Below, piece by piece: positions 6,421 through 7,427 of a stretch of 7,427 nt of DNA (position 1 is its first letter; each line of letters opens with the position of its first letter). Made by a program: the position numbers and the translations under genes. The stretch spans positions 1 to 7,427 of the forward strand of contig JABMQR010000086.1 of assembly GCA_013202335.1 (NCBI GenBank), written 5' to 3'. Origin of the DNA: Bacteroidota bacterium. GTDB taxonomy: Bacteria > Spirochaetota > Spirochaetia > JABMQR01. The notes below the pieces were generated by a model. It did no database searches and was not told the origin of the DNA. It was given only the letters and a program-made list of their open reading frames with translations.

Positions 6421-7122
6421 TTAGCCTATACTATCAAGAAATTCCCGAAGGTGTTTTAGTTGTTGAGCATCCATAGTTATTTTTCGTCTTATCACTGAAA
6501 TAATACCCATATCACGAAATAAACCAGTCAATCGGTATATGGTTCTTAAACTAACTCCCAGGTTTTGTGCAATTTCCTGTCTTGTTTCTTCTAACATACC
6601 AAAACCATGCTGTCTAATATCACCAACAAGTCTTCTTTCGAGATACTGCCCAAGTGAATATGAACCGGTATTAGCAAACACTACCCCATTTTCTAAAATA
6701 GAAGGATATATTTGGTTTGCAAAAATACGTACAATTCCCCTGAATGCAAAACTATCCTGTTCTAACCAATAAGAAAAGTGCTCTTTCCGAATCCTTAAGA
6801 ACTTACTTTTCTCCATTGTTTCTACGGTAGAAGAAGCTATCTCTTTCTGGGCAAACATCTCCAGAAGTCCACTGAATCCTATTTCGCTAACAGATGCAAA
6901 TTCATACATCCGTCCATTATCAAATTCATTGATGATCCTCAACTTTCCTTCATACTTAATGTAAACAAAAAGGTTTTTCTCCCCTTTTCGAATTAAAATG
7001 GAATGTGGAGGAAGTTCGATAATAGTAAATCTTCTTAATACGATTTCTGTTATATGCGAGAATAAAGTATTAAGAACTGGATTTGATGAGATAATTATTT
7101 CAATTTCAGTTTTCAAGACCAC
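6421..7122 (-). CDS. Crp/Fnr-fold transcriptional regulator
   Basis: A 233-residue DNA-binding regulator. Residues 18-120 fit the cyclic-nucleotide-binding beta-roll (IIELPPHSILIRKGEKN, then VYIKYEGKLRIINEF); about 121-160 give the dimerisation helix; and 178-212 give a Crp-type helix-turn-helix (EETRQEIAQNLGVSLRTIYR, then LFRDMGIISV) plus wing. There is no cysteine anywhere, so it cannot hold an Fnr-type iron-sulfur cluster. The cAMP cassette of Crp (G-E-x-x-L with a later R-S) is replaced by GFSGLLEMF and IASS, so cAMP is unlikely as ligand. It lies 102 bp ahead of the binding-protein gene on the same strand and probably controls that operon. E. coli YeiL, a relative of this fold, is also encoded among nucleoside genes (recalled, not checked). 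Start is uncertain: GTG at 7122 is only 2 nt from GAAGAGG, whereas TTG at 7116 is 8 nt away and may be the true start. Confidence 0.88.
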   Translation of the reverse strand: MVLKTEIEIIISSNPVLNTLFSHITEIVLRRFTIIELPPHSILIRKGEKNLFVYIKYEGKLRIINEFDNGRMYEFASVSEIGFSGLLEMFAQKEIASSTVETMEKSKFLRIRKEHFSYWLEQDSFAFRGIVRIFANQIYPSILENGVVFANTGSYSLGQYLERRLVGDIRQHGFGMLEETRQEIAQNLGVSLRTIYRLTGLFRDMGIISVIRRKITMDAQQLKHLREFLDSIG

Positions 7123-7124
7123 CG

Positions 7125-7131
7125 CCTCTTC
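7125..7131 (-). promoter_or_regulatory. Ribosome-binding site of the regulator gene
   Basis: GAAGAGG on the minus strand lies 2 nt before GTG (7122) and 8 nt before an in-frame TTG (7116-7114). The spacing favours TTG. There is no ATG near the start of this frame. Confidence 0.5.
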
Positions 7132-7152
7132 TGAAAGTTGTTCAAACTTTCA
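7132..7152 (-). repeat. 8-bp inverted repeat abutting the regulator's ribosome-binding site
   Basis: TGAAAGTT (7132-7139) is perfectly complementary to AACTTTCA (7145-7152) around a 5-nt loop. It ends at the base next to GAAGAGG. It could be an autoregulatory operator or an mRNA hairpin that affects translation of the regulator. Confidence 0.55.
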
Positions 7153-7181
7153 AGTTTTATTAAGTGTATCGAAGCTTGTGG

Positions 7182-7206
7182 GGAATTATTGAATATACAT
7201 AATTCC
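7182..7206. repeat. 8-bp inverted repeat with 9-bp spacer upstream of the regulator gene
   Basis: GGAATTAT (7182-7189) is perfectly complementary to ATAATTCC (7199-7206). It lies about 60 bp upstream of the regulator start. It overlaps one copy of AATATACAT, which occurs at 7192-7200 and again at 7207-7215 (15-bp period). Such symmetry near a promoter suits an operator; there is no direct proof. Confidence 0.45.
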
Positions 7207-7235
7207 AATATACATGAGAGTATAGTATCGCGCAA
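7207..7235 (-). promoter_or_regulatory. Weak candidate promoter for the regulator gene
   Basis: TTGCGC (7235-7230, 3 of 6 matches to TTGACA), a 17-bp spacer and TATATT (7212-7207, 5 of 6 matches to TATAAT) face the regulator gene. The -35 match is poor and AT-rich DNA produces such hits by chance. Confidence 0.25.
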
Positions 7236-7318
7236 TCACTCCTGTATGTTTGTCTAAAAACGTGCAGCCCCCCTCTTCATAGTTCGTTCCTTAAGAAGGG
7301 TTAATTGAGGCAATTTCA

Positions 7319-7355
7319 AAAATCTAAAATTAAATCTATGATTTAATTCGATTTT
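7319..7355 (-). terminator. AT-rich bulged hairpin, possible terminator of an upstream gene
   Basis: AATTAAATC (7328-7336) pairs perfectly with GATTTAATT (7340-7348) over a 3-nt loop, and an outer AAAATC/GATTTT pair (7319-7324/7350-7355) extends the stem to 15 bp with a bulge. On the minus strand the structure ends in GATTTTTG. It overlaps the TAG (7338-7336) of a short frame open from the window edge (next entry). Low GC makes it a weak terminator at best. Confidence 0.3.
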
Positions 7356-7425
7356 CTAGGAAAGTTCCCTTGATCCATGAGTACATGGATTTGAAGTTTT
7401 CTGATGAATGATTTAACTTGTTATG
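7336..7425 (-). other. Short open frame from window edge, possible 3' end of an upstream gene
   Basis: One minus-strand frame is open from the edge to a TAG at 7338-7336 and encodes 29 residues (HNKLNHSSENFKSMYSWIKG and onward). The other two minus frames close at once. It could be the tail of a gene outside the window or chance; I do not recognise it. The rest of 7123-7335 shows no coding signal. Confidence 0.15.
7373..7390. repeat. 7-bp perfect inverted repeat
   Basis: ATCCATG (7373-7379) pairs with CATGGAT (7384-7390) around AGTA. There is no T-run on either side, so it is not a clear terminator. Function unknown. Confidence 0.35.
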
Positions 7426-7427
7426 TA

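Noticed and set aside
7277..7303. Eight-codon leader peptide starting at ATG 7279 (minus strand) with AAGGA upstream
   Set aside because: It ends at a TAG within a few codons, shows no runs of regulatory codons and has no attenuator structure after it.
7404..7427. Plus-strand ATG frame running off the right edge
   Set aside because: Only eight codons are visible and there is no convincing ribosome-binding site.
1..7427. CRISPR array, tRNA, rRNA or riboswitch
   Set aside because: No regularly spaced repeats, cloverleaf or conserved riboswitch core was seen on either strand.

Overview
This is an AT-rich bacterial window in which every convincing gene lies on the minus strand. It reads as one transport-and-metabolism operon with its own regulator, transcribed from the right end towards the left. 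The order is: a Crp/Fnr-fold regulator (about 7122-6421), a BMP/PnrA-type substrate-binding protein (6318-5314), a double-domain ABC ATPase (5205-3682), two membrane permeases (3685-2603 and 2606-1665) and a sulfatase with no signal peptide (1654-254). A piece of a transposase-like gene enters from the left edge (1-194).

The best guess for the organism is a spirochaete (Sphaerochaeta/Treponema-like). The binding protein has a signal peptide ending in VFGGGSDEEN with no lipobox cysteine. As I recall, this style is common in spirochaete ABC binding proteins, whereas Firmicutes members are usually cysteine lipoproteins. The low GC content and a Cys-type sulfatase also suit an anaerobe. This is inference, not proof.

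The four transport genes match the binding protein / double ATPase / two-permease layout of the purine-nucleoside importers PnrABCDE (Treponema pallidum) and NupNOPQ (Bacillus). ATPase to permease 1 and permease 1 to permease 2 overlap by 4 bp (ATGA). The ribosome-binding site of the sulfatase overlaps the stop codon of permease 2, so the sulfatase is very probably translated from the same mRNA. A cytosolic sulfatase at the end of a BMP-type importer operon suggests that a sulfate ester enters the cell intact and is desulfated inside. This pairing is the most unusual feature of the window.

The non-coding stretches hold real structure. The 102-bp gap before the binding-protein gene contains a 16-bp palindrome placed where a class II Crp-type activator would bind. 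The 108-bp gap after it has an 11-bp perfect hairpin that competes with a smaller terminator-like hairpin, which could set the ratio of binding protein to transporter. The roughly 300 bp upstream of the regulator gene contain four inverted repeats, one of them directly abutting the regulator's ribosome-binding site. The left 250 bp contain the transposase remnant and a near-perfect 19-bp palindrome.
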